From Streptomyces canus (GTDB taxonomy: Bacteria; Actinomycetota; Actinomycetes; Streptomycetales; Streptomycetaceae), in contig NZ_CP107989.1 in NCBI RefSeq assembly GCF_041435015.1, positions 5,146,001 to 5,210,000 on the forward strand: a DNA stretch of 64,000 nucleotides, read 5' to 3'. A program made the position numbers and the translations under genes. The notes under the pieces were generated by a model. The model saw only the letters and a program-made list of their open reading frames with translations. It was not told where the DNA came from and made no database searches. This document shows, in pieces, positions 29,785-37,971 of the stretch (positions within the stretch are counted from its first letter, which is position 1; every line of letters starts with the position of its first letter).

Positions 29785-29811
29785 TTGTCCACAGAGGTGG
29801 ATTTCTCCACA
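29785..29811 (+). promoter_or_regulatory. Two DnaA boxes upstream of parA
   Basis: TTGTCCACA at 29785-29793 is a perfect match to the Streptomyces DnaA-box consensus, and TTCTCCACA at 29803-29811 is a one-base variant in the same orientation, 18 bp apart. They lie 37-63 bp before the chosen parA ATG, between two parS sites. Confidence 0.5.
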
Positions 29812-29847
29812 GAACAACAGGCCTCACTGGTTCACGACCCCGAAGGC

Positions 29848-30921
29848 ATGGGAGGCTCTGTTCATTGCGAGCCTGAAGTCGAGGAGAGTGAATCCTTGCG
29901 GTCCGACGCCAACATCGCGGGACCGATGACCGATCCGGTCCCCGGTCCCCGAACCGAGTCGATGGGGGAGGATGTTTCACGTGAAACACCGCCCCCGATG
30001 GACGACACTCCGATCGGTCGTGCTGCCCAACTGGCGGTAGAGGCTTTGGGCCGTGCCGGCGAGGGCCTGCCACGGCCCGAGCAGACCCGGATCATGGTCG
30101 TCGCCAACCAGAAGGGCGGAGTGGGCAAGACGACGACGACCGTCAATCTTGCCGCTTCGCTCGCTCTGCACGGCGGCCGTGTCCTGGTCATCGACCTCGA
30201 CCCCCAGGGCAACGCGTCCACGGCGCTGGGTATAGACCATCACGCGGAAGTGCCGTCCATCTACGACGTCCTGGTCGAGAGCAGGCCGCTGGCCGAGGTC
30301 GTCCAGCCGGTCCCCGATGTCGAAGGTCTCTTCTGTGCCCCCGCCACCATCGATCTCGCCGGTGCGGAGATCGAGCTGGTGTCCCTGGTGGCCCGGGAGA
30401 GCCGACTGCAACGGGCGATCCAGGCGTACGAGCAGCCACTGGACTACATCCTCATCGACTGCCCGCCCTCGCTCGGCCTGTTGACGGTCAACGCGCTGGT
30501 GGCTGGTGCGGAGGTCCTCATCCCGATCCAGTGCGAGTACTACGCGCTGGAAGGCTTGGGCCAGCTGTTGCGCAACGTCGACCTGGTGCGGGGCCACCTC
30601 AACCCCACCTTGCACGTATCGACCATCCTGCTCACCATGTACGACGGCCGGACGCGCCTTGCGTCCCAGGTCGCCGACGAGGTGCGCACCCACTTCGGCG
30701 ACGAGGTACTACGGACGAGCATTCCTCGCTCGGTCCGTATCTCCGAGGCGCCGAGCTATGGGCAGACAGTGCTGACGTACGATCCCGGATCGAGCGGCGC
30801 CCTGTCCTACCTTGAGGCGGCGCGAGAGATCGCGTTGAAGGGAGTCGGCGTCAGCTATGACCCGACTCAGGCGCACATCGGCGCACAGAGCAACCCGAGC
30901 ATGGTGGAGGGGATCCAGTGA
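29848..30921 (+). CDS. parA: Chromosome partitioning ATPase ParA
   Basis: 357 residues from the ATG at 29848 (behind GAAGG). The frame is open to 29674, so the start is not certain; later ATGs at codons 27, 39 and 51 are also possible. The deviant Walker A is KGGVGKTTT (89-97), followed by [35 protein letters not shown] and [10 protein letters not shown]. An intact parS site sits inside the gene (29973-29988) and encodes VSRET in the poorly conserved N-terminal extension. ParA forms filaments in aerial hyphae and drives ParB-parS complexes. It overlaps parB. Confidence 0.93.
   Translation: MGGSVHCEPEVEESESLRSDANIAGPMTDPVPGPRTESMGEDVSRETPPPMDDTPIGRAAQLAVEALGRAGEGLPRPEQTRIMVVANQKGGVGKTTTTVNLAASLALHGGRVLVIDLDPQGNASTALGIDHHAEVPSIYDVLVESRPLAEVVQPVPDVEGLFCAPATIDLAGAEIELVSLVARESRLQRAIQAYEQPLDYILIDCPPSLGLLTVNALVAGAEVLIPIQCEYYALEGLGQLLRNVDLVRGHLNPTLHVSTILLTMYDGRTRLASQVADEVRTHFGDEVLRTSIPRSVRISEAPSYGQTVLTYDPGSSGALSYLEAAREIALKGVGVSYDPTQAHIGAQSNPSMVEGIQ
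29973..29988. other. parS site 2, inside parA
   Basis: TGTTTCACGTGAAACA, a full 16-bp match, reads as codons for V-S-R-E-T in parA. The codons are kept in a region otherwise free to vary, which suggests selection on the DNA site. Confidence 0.93.
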
Positions 30922-32018
30922 GCGAGCGACGGAGGGGTTTGGGCCGTGGGCTCGGCGCATTGATCCCCGCTGCCCCGACAGAGAAGACGCCGACCCCGGC
31001 GGCGATGGGGGGCGCTGGTTCCGCCTCCCCGACGGCCCTCCCGGTTCTGGCGACCGACCGCGGGGTGGCCGCGGCGAAGGTGGCCACGCTGCCACCGGTT
31101 TCACATGAAACCGAGGAGTCGTCGGTCAACGGCTATGCGGAGACGCCCGCGCCCCCCATGGGCGCCCACTTCGCGGAGCTCCCCCTCGACTCCATCACGC
31201 CGAACTCGCGCCAGCCGCGTGAGGTCTTCGACGAGGACGCCCTTCAGGAACTGGTCACCTCCATCCAGGAGGTCGGTCTCCTCCAGCCGGTCGTTGTGCG
31301 GCAGTTGGGTCCTGCCCGCTACGAGCTCATCATGGGCGAGCGGCGCTGGAGGGCATGCCGTGAGGCGGGCCTGGAGGCGATCCCGGCGATCGTGCGGGCC
31401 ACCGACGACGACAAGCTTCTCCTGGACGCGCTCCTGGAGAACCTGCACCGTGCTCAGCTGAACCCGCTGGAAGAGGCAGCCGCCTACGATCAGTTGTTGA
31501 AGGACTTCAACTGCACGCACGACCAGTTGGCGGATCGTATCGGCCGGTCCCGCCCGCAGGTCTCCAACACACTGCGTCTGCTGAAGCTCTCACCCGCGGT
31601 CCAGCGACGGGTGGCCGCCGGGGTTCTCTCCGCCGGACATGCCCGGGCGCTGCTCTCCGTCGACGACTCGGAGGAACAGGACCGGCTGGCCCACCGGATC
31701 GTGGCCGAGGGCCTCTCGGTGCGTGCCGTCGAGGAGATCGTGACGCTCATGGGGTCGCGGCCGCAGACCGCCCAGCGCTCCAAGGGGCCGCGTGCCGGCG
31801 CCCGAGTTTCCCCGGCGCTGAGCGACCTCGCGACCCGTCTCTCGGACCGCTTCGAGACACGGGTGAAGGTCGACCTGGGACAGAAGAAGGGCAAGATCAC
31901 GGTCGAGTTCGCCTCGATGGAGGACCTCGAGCGCATTCTCAGCTCCCTCGCCCCGGGTGAAGGACCGGTTCTGCAGAAGAGCCTGCTGGACGGTGAGGCC
32001 GAGGAGACGGAAGCCTGA
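30918..32018 (+). CDS. parB: Chromosome partitioning protein ParB
   Basis: 366 residues from a GTG overlapping the parA stop (GTGA). The N-terminus [13 protein letters not shown] is the ParA-interacting motif. The CTPase/clamp domain has [36 protein letters not shown] and a helix-turn-helix with [20 protein letters not shown]; the C-terminal dimer domain follows. ParB binds parS, loads as a CTP-dependent sliding clamp and spreads. A variant parS (31097-31112) lies in the unconserved linker, encoding VSHET. Downstream is a very strong terminator. Confidence 0.97.
   Translation: MSERRRGLGRGLGALIPAAPTEKTPTPAAMGGAGSASPTALPVLATDRGVAAAKVATLPPVSHETEESSVNGYAETPAPPMGAHFAELPLDSITPNSRQPREVFDEDALQELVTSIQEVGLLQPVVVRQLGPARYELIMGERRWRACREAGLEAIPAIVRATDDDKLLLDALLENLHRAQLNPLEEAAAYDQLLKDFNCTHDQLADRIGRSRPQVSNTLRLLKLSPAVQRRVAAGVLSAGHARALLSVDDSEEQDRLAHRIVAEGLSVRAVEEIVTLMGSRPQTAQRSKGPRAGARVSPALSDLATRLSDRFETRVKVDLGQKKGKITVEFASMEDLERILSSLAPGEGPVLQKSLLDGEAEETEA
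31097..31112. other. Variant parS-like site inside parB
   Basis: GGTTTCACATGAAACC differs from the 14-bp core by one base in the central hexamer (CACATG rather than CACGTG), which breaks perfect symmetry. It is in the linker of parB, reading VSHET. It may be a weak or former parS. Confidence 0.5.
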
Positions 32019-32052
32019 GCCATGCCTCGCGGCAGTGCCCGGGCGGGGCATG

Positions 32053-32096
32053 AAGAGCGGGCCGTGTCCGGTGTGTACCGGACACGGCCCGCTCTT
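32053..32096 (+). terminator. Strong terminator after parAB
   Basis: A 20-bp perfect stem (arms 32053-32072 and 32077-32096, starting AAGAGCGGGCC) around a 4-base GTGT loop, followed by TGCTTTC. It lies 34 bp past the parB stop. Confidence 0.92.
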
Positions 32097-32192
32097 TGCT
32101 TTCAGGCGGTATCGATGGAATCGCTGTGTGGATACGATGCGAATGGGTGCGGCACATCCACCCGGCAGTACCTCTGAGGAGAGGCAGGGGCC

Positions 32193-32450
32193 ATGCGAAC
32201 GATGAGCCGAAGCGGACTGGTGAGCGCGGGTCTGGGACTGGGGGCGGTCGGCGGATTCGTCGGCAGCCTGCTCAGGGAACGGAGCGCTCTGACGGCCGCC
32301 CGCGACGCGGCGGGCGAAGGAAGCGAGGATCAGCCTTCATGGGGCGTCGGCTCGTACCGCTCACGCTGGACAACCTTCCGGACCTCCCCCGGCGTTGCCG
32401 CTCGTGTGTCTTCTGGGAGTTGGACCCCGTCAGCGGAGAAGCCGCGATAA
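32193..32450 (+). CDS. Possible small hydrophobic protein overlapping the GNAT gene
   Basis: 85-codon frame starting ATG at 32193 with an unusually strong GAGGAGAGGCAGGGG ribosome-binding sequence. The first 45 codons have strong GC bias at third positions, as in real genes, and encode a small helix-like segment (SGLVSAGLGLGAVGGFVGSL). After about 32330 the bias drops in this frame because the overlapping GNAT gene (start 32339) uses another one. Either a short protein is translated through the GNAT start, or the reading frame was extended by loss of an earlier stop. I do not recognise a family. Confidence 0.4.
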   Translation: MRTMSRSGLVSAGLGLGAVGGFVGSLLRERSALTAARDAAGEGSEDQPSWGVGSYRSRWTTFRTSPGVAARVSSGSWTPSAEKPR

Positions 32451-32956
32451 AGGCGGGAACACCCGCTCTGGAAAAGGAAGCCTGGATCTCCGCCGTTCTC
32501 CTCGACTGGGGATCGTGCGGTCGAGTCGTCTACGTCGACGACGTACCGGTCGGCTTCGTCCTCTACGCGCCTCCCGCGTACGTTCCTCGCTCGACGGCGT
32601 TTCCCACGAGCCCCGTCTCTCCGGACGCTGTCCAGTTGATGACGTCGTTCATCATGCCGGGCTATCAGGGACAGGGCCTGGGCCGCGTGATGGTGCAGAC
32701 GGTCGCCAAGGATCTGCTGCGGCGGGGCTTCAAGGCCATCGAGGCCTTCGGTGACGCTCGCTGGAAAGAGCCCGCGTGCCTGCTTCCCGCAGACCATCTT
32801 CTGGCTGTGGGCTTCAAGACGGTCAGGCACCACCCCGCTTATCCGAGGCTGAGGCTGGAGCTGCGCACCACGCTCTCGTGGAAGGAAGACGTGGAGATGG
32901 CACTGGACCGTCTTCTGGGGGCGGTACAGAAGGAACCAGCGCTGCGTCCCCTGTAA
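32339..32956 (+). CDS. GNAT family N-acetyltransferase
   Basis: 205 residues from an ATG (MGRRLVPLTLDNLPDLP). The acetyl-CoA signature is FIMPGYQGQGLGRVMVQTVA (Q/R-x-x-G-x-G/A); an unusual N-terminal part has CRSCVFWELDP, which is conserved in this actinobacterial subgroup and includes two Cys. The substrate is unknown. It lies between parB and trxA on the opposite strand to trxBA, and in Streptomyces this gene is a constant neighbour of parB. A hairpin follows the stop. Confidence 0.85.
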   Translation: MGRRLVPLTLDNLPDLPRRCRSCVFWELDPVSGEAAIKAGTPALEKEAWISAVLLDWGSCGRVVYVDDVPVGFVLYAPPAYVPRSTAFPTSPVSPDAVQLMTSFIMPGYQGQGLGRVMVQTVAKDLLRRGFKAIEAFGDARWKEPACLLPADHLLAVGFKTVRHHPAYPRLRLELRTTLSWKEDVEMALDRLLGAVQKEPALRPL

Positions 32957-32960
32957 AGCG

Positions 32961-32990
32961 ATGGGGCCGGCCCTTTCGGGCCGGCCCCAT
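32961..32990. terminator. Bidirectional terminator between GNAT gene and trxA
   Basis: ATGGGGCCGGCCC (32961-32973) pairs perfectly with GGGCCGGCCCCAT (32978-32990) around a TTTC loop. It lies between two convergent genes and directly adjoins parS site 3. Confidence 0.9.
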
Positions 32991-32992
32991 CG

Positions 32993-33008
32993 TGTTTCAC
33001 GTGAAACG
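32993..33008. other. parS site 3
   Basis: TGTTTCACGTGAAACG, full 14-bp core at 32994-33007. It is three bases beyond the terminator hairpin and ends right at the trxA stop codon. Confidence 0.95.
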
Positions 33009-33341
33009 TCACTCGGCGATGAAGTCCTCGAGGTCGCGGACGATCGCGGCCTTCGGCTTGGCACCGACGATGGTCTTGGCGACCTCGCCACCCTGGTACA
33101 CGTTCAGCGTCGGGATGGACATGACGCCGTACTTGGCGGCCGTACCCGGGTTCTCGTCGATGTTCAGCTTGACGATCTCGATCTTGTCGCCGTACTCGGC
33201 AGCGATCGCCTCGAGGGACGGCGCGATCTGACGGCACGGTCCGCACCAGGCGGCCCAGAAGTCCACCAGGACGGGCTTGTCGCTCTTCAGGACGTCCTGC
33301 TCGAAGGAATCGTCGGTCACATTCTTCAGGGTGCCGGCCAC
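33009..33341 (-). CDS. trxA: Thioredoxin
   Basis: 110 residues from an ATG (MAGTLKNVTDDSFEQDVLKS). The active site is FWAAWCGPCRQIAP with WCGPC, and the cis-proline loop is MSIPTLNVYQGG. It reduces protein disulfides in the cytoplasm using electrons from TrxB. It lies 45 bp downstream of trxB and is probably on the same SigR-driven transcript. Confidence 0.97.
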   Translation of the reverse strand: MAGTLKNVTDDSFEQDVLKSDKPVLVDFWAAWCGPCRQIAPSLEAIAAEYGDKIEIVKLNIDENPGTAAKYGVMSIPTLNVYQGGEVAKTIVGAKPKAAIVRDLEDFIAE

Positions 33342-33386
33342 GGCGGGCTCCTTAACTGGGTTGGTGCGGTGGGGCGGGGATGGGGG

Positions 33387-34355
33387 TCAGACAGCGGTCT
33401 TCTCGGGCTCGGCCTTCTCCTCGTCCGCGAGGGCGGCGAGGAAGCGCTCGGCGTCGAGAGCGGCGGAGCAGCCGGTGCCGGCCGCGGTGATCGCCTGTCG
33501 GTAGGTGTGGTCGACCACGTCACCGGCGCCGAAGACACCGGTCAGGTTGGTGCGGGTCGAAGGCGCTTCCACCTTCAGGTAGCCCTCACCGTCCAGCTCG
33601 AGCTGGCCCTTGAACAGCTCGGTGCGCGGGTCGTGGCCGATCGCGATGAACAGGCCGGTGACCGCCAGGTCCGAGAGTTCGCCGGTCTTGAGGTTGCGCA
33701 GCTTCAGGCCCGAGAGCTTCGGGTCGCCCTGGATCTCGGCGACCTCGCTGTCCCACACGAACTTGATCTTCGGGTCGGCGAAGGCGCGCTCCTGCATCGC
33801 CTTGGAGGCGCGCAGAGTGTCACGACGGTGGACGATCGTTACGGACTTGGCGAAGCGGGAGAGGAAGGTCGCCTCCTCCATCGCGGTGTCACCACCGCCG
33901 ATCACGGCGATGTCCTGGTCCTTGAAGAAGAACCCGTCACAGGTGGCGCACCACGAGACACCCCGCCCGGAGAGAGCGTCCTCGTTCGGAAGGCCGAGCT
34001 TGCGGTGCTGCGAGCCGGTGGTGACGATCACGGCCTTCGCCCGGTGCACTGTGCCCGAGGTGTCGGTGACGGTCTTGATCTCGCCGGTCAGGTCGACGCT
34101 GACGATGTCGTCCGGGACGAGCTCGGCACCGAAGCGCTCGGACTGGGCGCGCATGTTGTCCATGAGCTCGGGGCCCATGATGCCGTCCTGGAAGCCGGGG
34201 AAGTTCTCCACCTCGGTGGTGTTCATCAGCGCGCCGCCGGCGGTGACGGCGCCCTCGAACACCAGCGGCTTCAGCGACGCGCGCGCGGTGTAGAGCGCCG
34301 CCGTGTAGCCGGCGGGCCCGGAGCCGATGATGATCACGTTACGGACGTCGCTCAC
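33387..34355 (-). CDS. trxB: Thioredoxin reductase
   Basis: 322 residues from a GTG ([20 protein letters not shown]). The FAD site is GSGPAG, the redox-active CATC is in [12 protein letters not shown], the NADPH site is [13 protein letters not shown] and the C-terminal FAD motif is [11 protein letters not shown]. It passes NADPH electrons to thioredoxin. A precise SigR promoter lies upstream; trxBA is a founding target of the SigR-RsrA disulfide-stress system in S. coelicolor. The open frame continues 37 codons further upstream, across the promoter, and is rejected. Confidence 0.97.
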   Translation of the reverse strand: MSDVRNVIIIGSGPAGYTAALYTARASLKPLVFEGAVTAGGALMNTTEVENFPGFQDGIMGPELMDNMRAQSERFGAELVPDDIVSVDLTGEIKTVTDTSGTVHRAKAVIVTTGSQHRKLGLPNEDALSGRGVSWCATCDGFFFKDQDIAVIGGGDTAMEEATFLSRFAKSVTIVHRRDTLRASKAMQERAFADPKIKFVWDSEVAEIQGDPKLSGLKLRNLKTGELSDLAVTGLFIAIGHDPRTELFKGQLELDGEGYLKVEAPSTRTNLTGVFGAGDVVDHTYRQAITAAGTGCSAALDAERFLAALADEEKAEPEKTAV

Positions 34356-34424
34356 GGCTTGGTTCCTCGTCTCTGGACTGCGTCGTCGGACCGGTGGAGC
34401 CCACTCAGAACTCTCACCCCACCC

Positions 34425-34450
34425 AACGGATCCTAAGGGGCGCGCATTCC
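34425..34450 (-). promoter_or_regulatory. SigR-type promoter of trxBA
   Basis: On the minus strand GGAAT (34450-34446), an 18-bp spacer (34445-34428) and GTT (34427-34425) match the SigR consensus GGAAT-N18-GTT exactly. It lies 70-95 bp upstream of the trxB start, so oxidation of thiols should induce trxBA. Confidence 0.88.
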
Positions 34451-34523
34451 CGGTGTGTCCGGGCACACGGAGAGGTCACACCGGTACGGATTACCACGCA
34501 GGACGGAGACGAAGCGTGAGGGC

Positions 34524-35420
34524 TCAAGAGCGTGCGTAGGACTGCTCCAGCAGAACCTTCGCGGTGCCCGTCGGTGCGTTCTTCACGCACGACGCATCCA
34601 TGATGTAGGCGGTGACCCGGGTGCTGTCAGAGGGGTCACGCAGCACGACGAGAAGCGCGGCCGTGCCCTTGTAGACGCCGTCCTCGGTCGCGAGCGGCGA
34701 GTCACTGGTGTGGATGCCGTTCTGGATGCACTGAGGAACCTCAGGCGCCACGAAGATGCGGGGATCCTTGGAGCCCGGGACGTTATTCGCGCCCATGCTG
34801 GTGTGCGGAGCCCGAGACCCGCCGCCGCTTGCGCTCTTTTCCGTGAGAAGAGTCGAGACCTGCTTCTCGAGCCCGCTGGCGGAGAAGGTGTCGGCGGAGG
34901 CGGTCGCCTGTCCGTGTGCCGCGTCGTTCGGCTTGCCGTCGTCCAACGCGGACAGCAGAACGGAGCCGAATCCCAGCGCGGCGACCGTGAAGACGGCGCC
35001 GAGGACGGCGACCTTGCGGCGTCCGTTCCTCTTGCGGTCCTTTCGGCCGGGGCCGGTGGTGGCAGTACGGGCATGTCCCGTGGGGCGGGCGGCGGTGGGC
35101 GATGTTTCACGTGAAACATGCGCCGTCTCGACCGGTGCCGGTGCGTTCACCACCTCGGGAGCAGTTGCCTGCAGGAGAGCTTCCGCGGCGAGGGCGGCGT
35201 CGATCCTGCCGGCGACATCGGCGGGCATCTGTGGTGGACCCGGCAATGTGCCGAGCAGTCCGCGGATCTCCTCCAGTGACGCGTGCACGTCCGCGCAGAG
35301 TGCGCACTCGTCCAGATGCCGACGTACATCTGCCGTCCTGGAGGCGGGGAGGAGGCCTTCGGTGAGGTCGGAGATCTCCGCGACGTCCGGGTGCCCCGCT
35401 GTGTCTGTCCTGGAAGTCAC
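34524..35420 (-). CDS. Zinc-binding membrane anti-sigma factor for SigM
   Basis: 298 residues from a GTG overlapping the sigM stop (GTGA). The N-terminal zf-HC2 domain has HLDECALC (His35, Cys39, Cys42), the zinc anti-sigma motif; one membrane segment follows at about residues 137-158 (VAVLGAVFTVAALGFGSVLL); the extracellular part (190-298) has paired Cys (VPQCIQNG, MDASCVKN). It should hold SigM inactive at the membrane and release it on an envelope signal. An intact parS site is embedded in its linker (codons VSRET). Confidence 0.9.
   Translation of the reverse strand: MTSRTDTAGHPDVAEISDLTEGLLPASRTADVRRHLDECALCADVHASLEEIRGLLGTLPGPPQMPADVAGRIDAALAAEALLQATAPEVVNAPAPVETAHVSRETSPTAARPTGHARTATTGPGRKDRKRNGRRKVAVLGAVFTVAALGFGSVLLSALDDGKPNDAAHGQATASADTFSASGLEKQVSTLLTEKSASGGGSRAPHTSMGANNVPGSKDPRIFVAPEVPQCIQNGIHTSDSPLATEDGVYKGTAALLVVLRDPSDSTRVTAYIMDASCVKNAPTGTAKVLLEQSYARS
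35103..35118. other. parS site 4, inside the anti-sigma gene
   Basis: TGTTTCACGTGAAACA, a full 16-bp match, in the linker of the anti-sigma gene. On the minus strand it encodes VSRET, the same pentapeptide as parS site 2 in parA. Confidence 0.93.
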
Positions 35421-36142
35421 GCTCGCCCACCTCCGCCCTTCACTGCAGCTGAATCACTTGATCCCGAATCCGGCGGGCCTTCTGACGGAGCGCCCGCTGC
35501 GGGTGGGACGGATGTCCCCTGCGTCCGGTTCCGTCCAGCGCCCGCTTCTCTGCCGTCTCCGGCTCTTTCCGGCCGTAGATGAGTGAGAAGGGGGAGCAGT
35601 CTGGCTCTGCCGCGGGCGCAGCGGCTCTTGACCGTCCCCGTCGGCACGTCGAGCATGCGGGCGGCTTCGGCGACCGGGTAGCCCTGCATGTCCACCAGGA
35701 CGAGGGCAGCCCGCTGGTCGGGCGGGAGCGTGCCGAGGGCTTCCAGGAGCTGGCGGTGGAGGTCGTTGCGCTCTGCGGGCGCCGAGGCGGACTCGTGCGG
35801 CTCAAGGAGCTGCTCCAGGCGCTCGGTGTCGTCCACGGGAGACGTCTTGCGGGAGGCTGCCTTTCTGGCCCGGTCCAGGCAGGCGTTGATCGTGATCCGG
35901 TGCAGCCAGGTCGTGACCGCGGACTGGCCCCGGAACGTGTGCGCCGCCCGGTAGGCGGACACAAGGGCGTCCTGAACGGCGTCCGCGGCTTCCTCGCGGT
36001 CTCCGAGCGTGCGGAGGGCGACGGCCCAGAGCCGATCCCGGTGCCGCCGCACGAGCTCACCGAAGGCGTCGGTGTCGCCGTCTACATGAAGGGCCAGGAG
36101 GTCCTGATCGCTGGTGCCGCCGTACGCGGTGTCATCTGCCAT
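35417..36142 (-). CDS. sigM: ECF RNA polymerase sigma factor SigM
   Basis: 241 residues from an ATG. Region 2 has FGELVRRHRDRLWAVALRTL and EEAADAVQDALVSAYRAAHT, region 4 has LGTLPPDQRAALVLVDMQGY and VAEAARMLDVPTGTVKSRCA. A Pro/Ser-rich C-terminal tail (about 190-241) is variable. The name follows its constant position between the murJ block and trxB, as in M. tuberculosis SigM. It is coupled to its anti-sigma gene by a 4-bp overlap. Confidence 0.93.
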   Translation of the reverse strand: MADDTAYGGTSDQDLLALHVDGDTDAFGELVRRHRDRLWAVALRTLGDREEAADAVQDALVSAYRAAHTFRGQSAVTTWLHRITINACLDRARKAASRKTSPVDDTERLEQLLEPHESASAPAERNDLHRQLLEALGTLPPDQRAALVLVDMQGYPVAEAARMLDVPTGTVKSRCARGRARLLPLLTHLRPERAGDGREAGAGRNRTQGTSVPPAAGAPSEGPPDSGSSDSAAVKGGGGRA

Positions 36143-36163
36143 CGGACCCCCTCCCTCTCCGTG

Positions 36164-37852
36164 TTAATTGGCGATCTTGATGTCTGCCACTCGACCGCGG
36201 TAAGTGCCCTCTTCCGTCAGCGGCAGCTTGGTCAGCCAGATCAGAAGGTAGCGGGACTTCACGGCCTTGTCCGGCTTGAGCGGGACTCCGGTACCGGAGC
36301 CCTCCGCGACCTTCGTGTAGGCGTCGAAGCTCGTGGGCCTGGAGCTCGCGTCGCTTGAGGCGGCGCGCAGTTCCACGGACGTGTTGCCCATGAACGTGAC
36401 GGTGACCTTCCCCATGTCCTGGACCTTGCCGAGGTCGAGGATTATCCCGAGGCCAGGCTTGAGGTTTCCGAAGTCGGCGCCCTTGTAGAAGTCCGTCTGC
36501 CAGTACGACGAGGTGTCGTTGTCGTAGGCCTTCTTTATGTCGGCCGGCTTCTCGGATCCGTCACCGAACGGGTCGAAGTCGAATCCCTTGGCGATGGTGA
36601 TCGGGACGCCGGCCTTCTTCGTCGGGCTCTTGTCGCCGTCGTCGGTCGTCTGGGTCTGGTTCTCGTCGGACTTGCCGTCCCGGTCCATCAGCGCGTCCGC
36701 CAGCTGCCAACTGCCGAGGCCCAGCGCGGCGATGAGGAGGGCCGAGACCGCCCACTTCAGAGCTCGGCCGGTGCGGCTCTGGAGGGGCGGAGGCGGGGCC
36801 GGGATCGGCTGAGTGACGCCAGGACGCGGTGCTGGGTGGCCGTACGTGCCCTGTTGGTAGGTCGTGCGCTGGTACTCGGGCGGGGCGGTGAACGTGGGCT
36901 CCGGCGGGCGGATGCGGGGCATCTCTCCGATCGCCTTGACCAGTTCCTCGGGTGTGGTGCACGCCGACTCGTGCCGAGAGGCGGTCGCACCGTCGTTGGC
37001 GAGCGCCCGCATGGACAGCTCGGACAGCCCACGGTGCACACCCGCCCGCACCTGGTCGGGCGCGATGAGACCGACGTCCTTGGGCAGACCGGCCAGACCG
37101 TACGCGTCGTTCTCGTACGGCCACCGCTGGGTGAGCGCCGCATACAGGAGCGCGCCGATCGCCTCCGTGTCGGTGCGCTGTGGAGTCTCCGAACTCGCGC
37201 CCCGCAGAGCGGCGTTCACGGCGAGGCCGCGGATGCGCCACTGCCCGCTCGACGTACGCAGGACCGCGTTCGGGTTCAGCCGCAGATGCGCGAGCCCTTC
37301 GCGATGGGCCGCGGCCATGGCGGACGCCACCTGACTGACCATCTGGTAGGCGTCGTACACCTCCAGCGGACCCGGAGCGAGGAGCGTGGTCAGCTCGGTC
37401 GCGTCGGGCAGCCACTCGTGGACGACGTAGACGAGGTCGTTCTCCTCGACTGCGTCGAGGACCTGGACGAAGCGCGGGTCGCCCAGCAACGCGGACGAAC
37501 GGGCCGCGGCCAGGACGGAACGCGCCCGCGCATGGTCGGCGGGCAGGATGTGCACGCCGACAGCCCGACGGAGTTTCTCGTCGACGGCACGCCAGCTGCT
37601 GAACCCGTCCAGACGGGTGACGCACTCCTCGAGACGGTAGCGTCTGGCGAGCTTGTGGCCGCTGTGCAACTCCGCCGGTGACGCCTTGCCAGGACTCTCG
37701 GTCCCGCCACTCCCCTGTGCCTCGACGTCTTCCGTGTCCCGCTCCCGGTTCTTGGCCACGCCGTCGGCCGTGGACTGGTCCGCCTGGGCGGTCAGCGGTT
37801 CGTCACCGCTGTTGTCTGCCACGTCGACGGCAGCCGTGCTCCGTTCCGCCAC
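36164..37852 (-). CDS. Membrane pseudokinase with extracellular discoidin-like domain
   Basis: 562 residues from a GTG behind GGGAGG. Residues 1-70 are a Thr/Ala/Glu-rich tail; the next 270 are a protein-kinase fold (LARRYRLEECVTRLDGFSSW start), but the catalytic HRD is replaced (AHLRLNPNAVL) and there is no DFG, so it is a pseudokinase. One membrane segment follows (LKWAVSALLIAALGLGSWQL), then an extracellular part with DFDPFGDGSEKP and NDTSSYWQTDFYKG, resembling discoidin/carbohydrate-binding folds. In mycobacteria the same pseudokinase and outer domain are fused to MurJ (Rv3910) and bind FhaA; here it is a separate gene just downstream of murJ. The frame is open to 38539 but only as a shadow of murJ. 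Confidence 0.85.
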   Translation of the reverse strand: MAERSTAAVDVADNSGDEPLTAQADQSTADGVAKNRERDTEDVEAQGSGGTESPGKASPAELHSGHKLARRYRLEECVTRLDGFSSWRAVDEKLRRAVGVHILPADHARARSVLAAARSSALLGDPRFVQVLDAVEENDLVYVVHEWLPDATELTTLLAPGPLEVYDAYQMVSQVASAMAAAHREGLAHLRLNPNAVLRTSSGQWRIRGLAVNAALRGASSETPQRTDTEAIGALLYAALTQRWPYENDAYGLAGLPKDVGLIAPDQVRAGVHRGLSELSMRALANDGATASRHESACTTPEELVKAIGEMPRIRPPEPTFTAPPEYQRTTYQQGTYGHPAPRPGVTQPIPAPPPPLQSRTGRALKWAVSALLIAALGLGSWQLADALMDRDGKSDENQTQTTDDGDKSPTKKAGVPITIAKGFDFDPFGDGSEKPADIKKAYDNDTSSYWQTDFYKGADFGNLKPGLGIILDLGKVQDMGKVTVTFMGNTSVELRAASSDASSRPTSFDAYTKVAEGSGTGVPLKPDKAVKSRYLLIWLTKLPLTEEGTYRGRVADIKIAN

Positions 37853-37971
37853 CGTCGTTCCCTGCCTCCCCATACGTTGCGCGCCGTGCGACGCAGAATC
37901 CAATTGTGCCCACAGTCCGACGTTATGCACGACACACAGTGGCGGACGATGGTTGTGCGCGTACCCCTGCT

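Noticed and set aside
29674..29847. Start of parA inside parS site 1 (MFHVKRRS)
   Set aside because: The start would fall in parS and place two DnaA boxes in coding sequence; the ATG at 29848 has GAAGG upstream. Not fully excluded.
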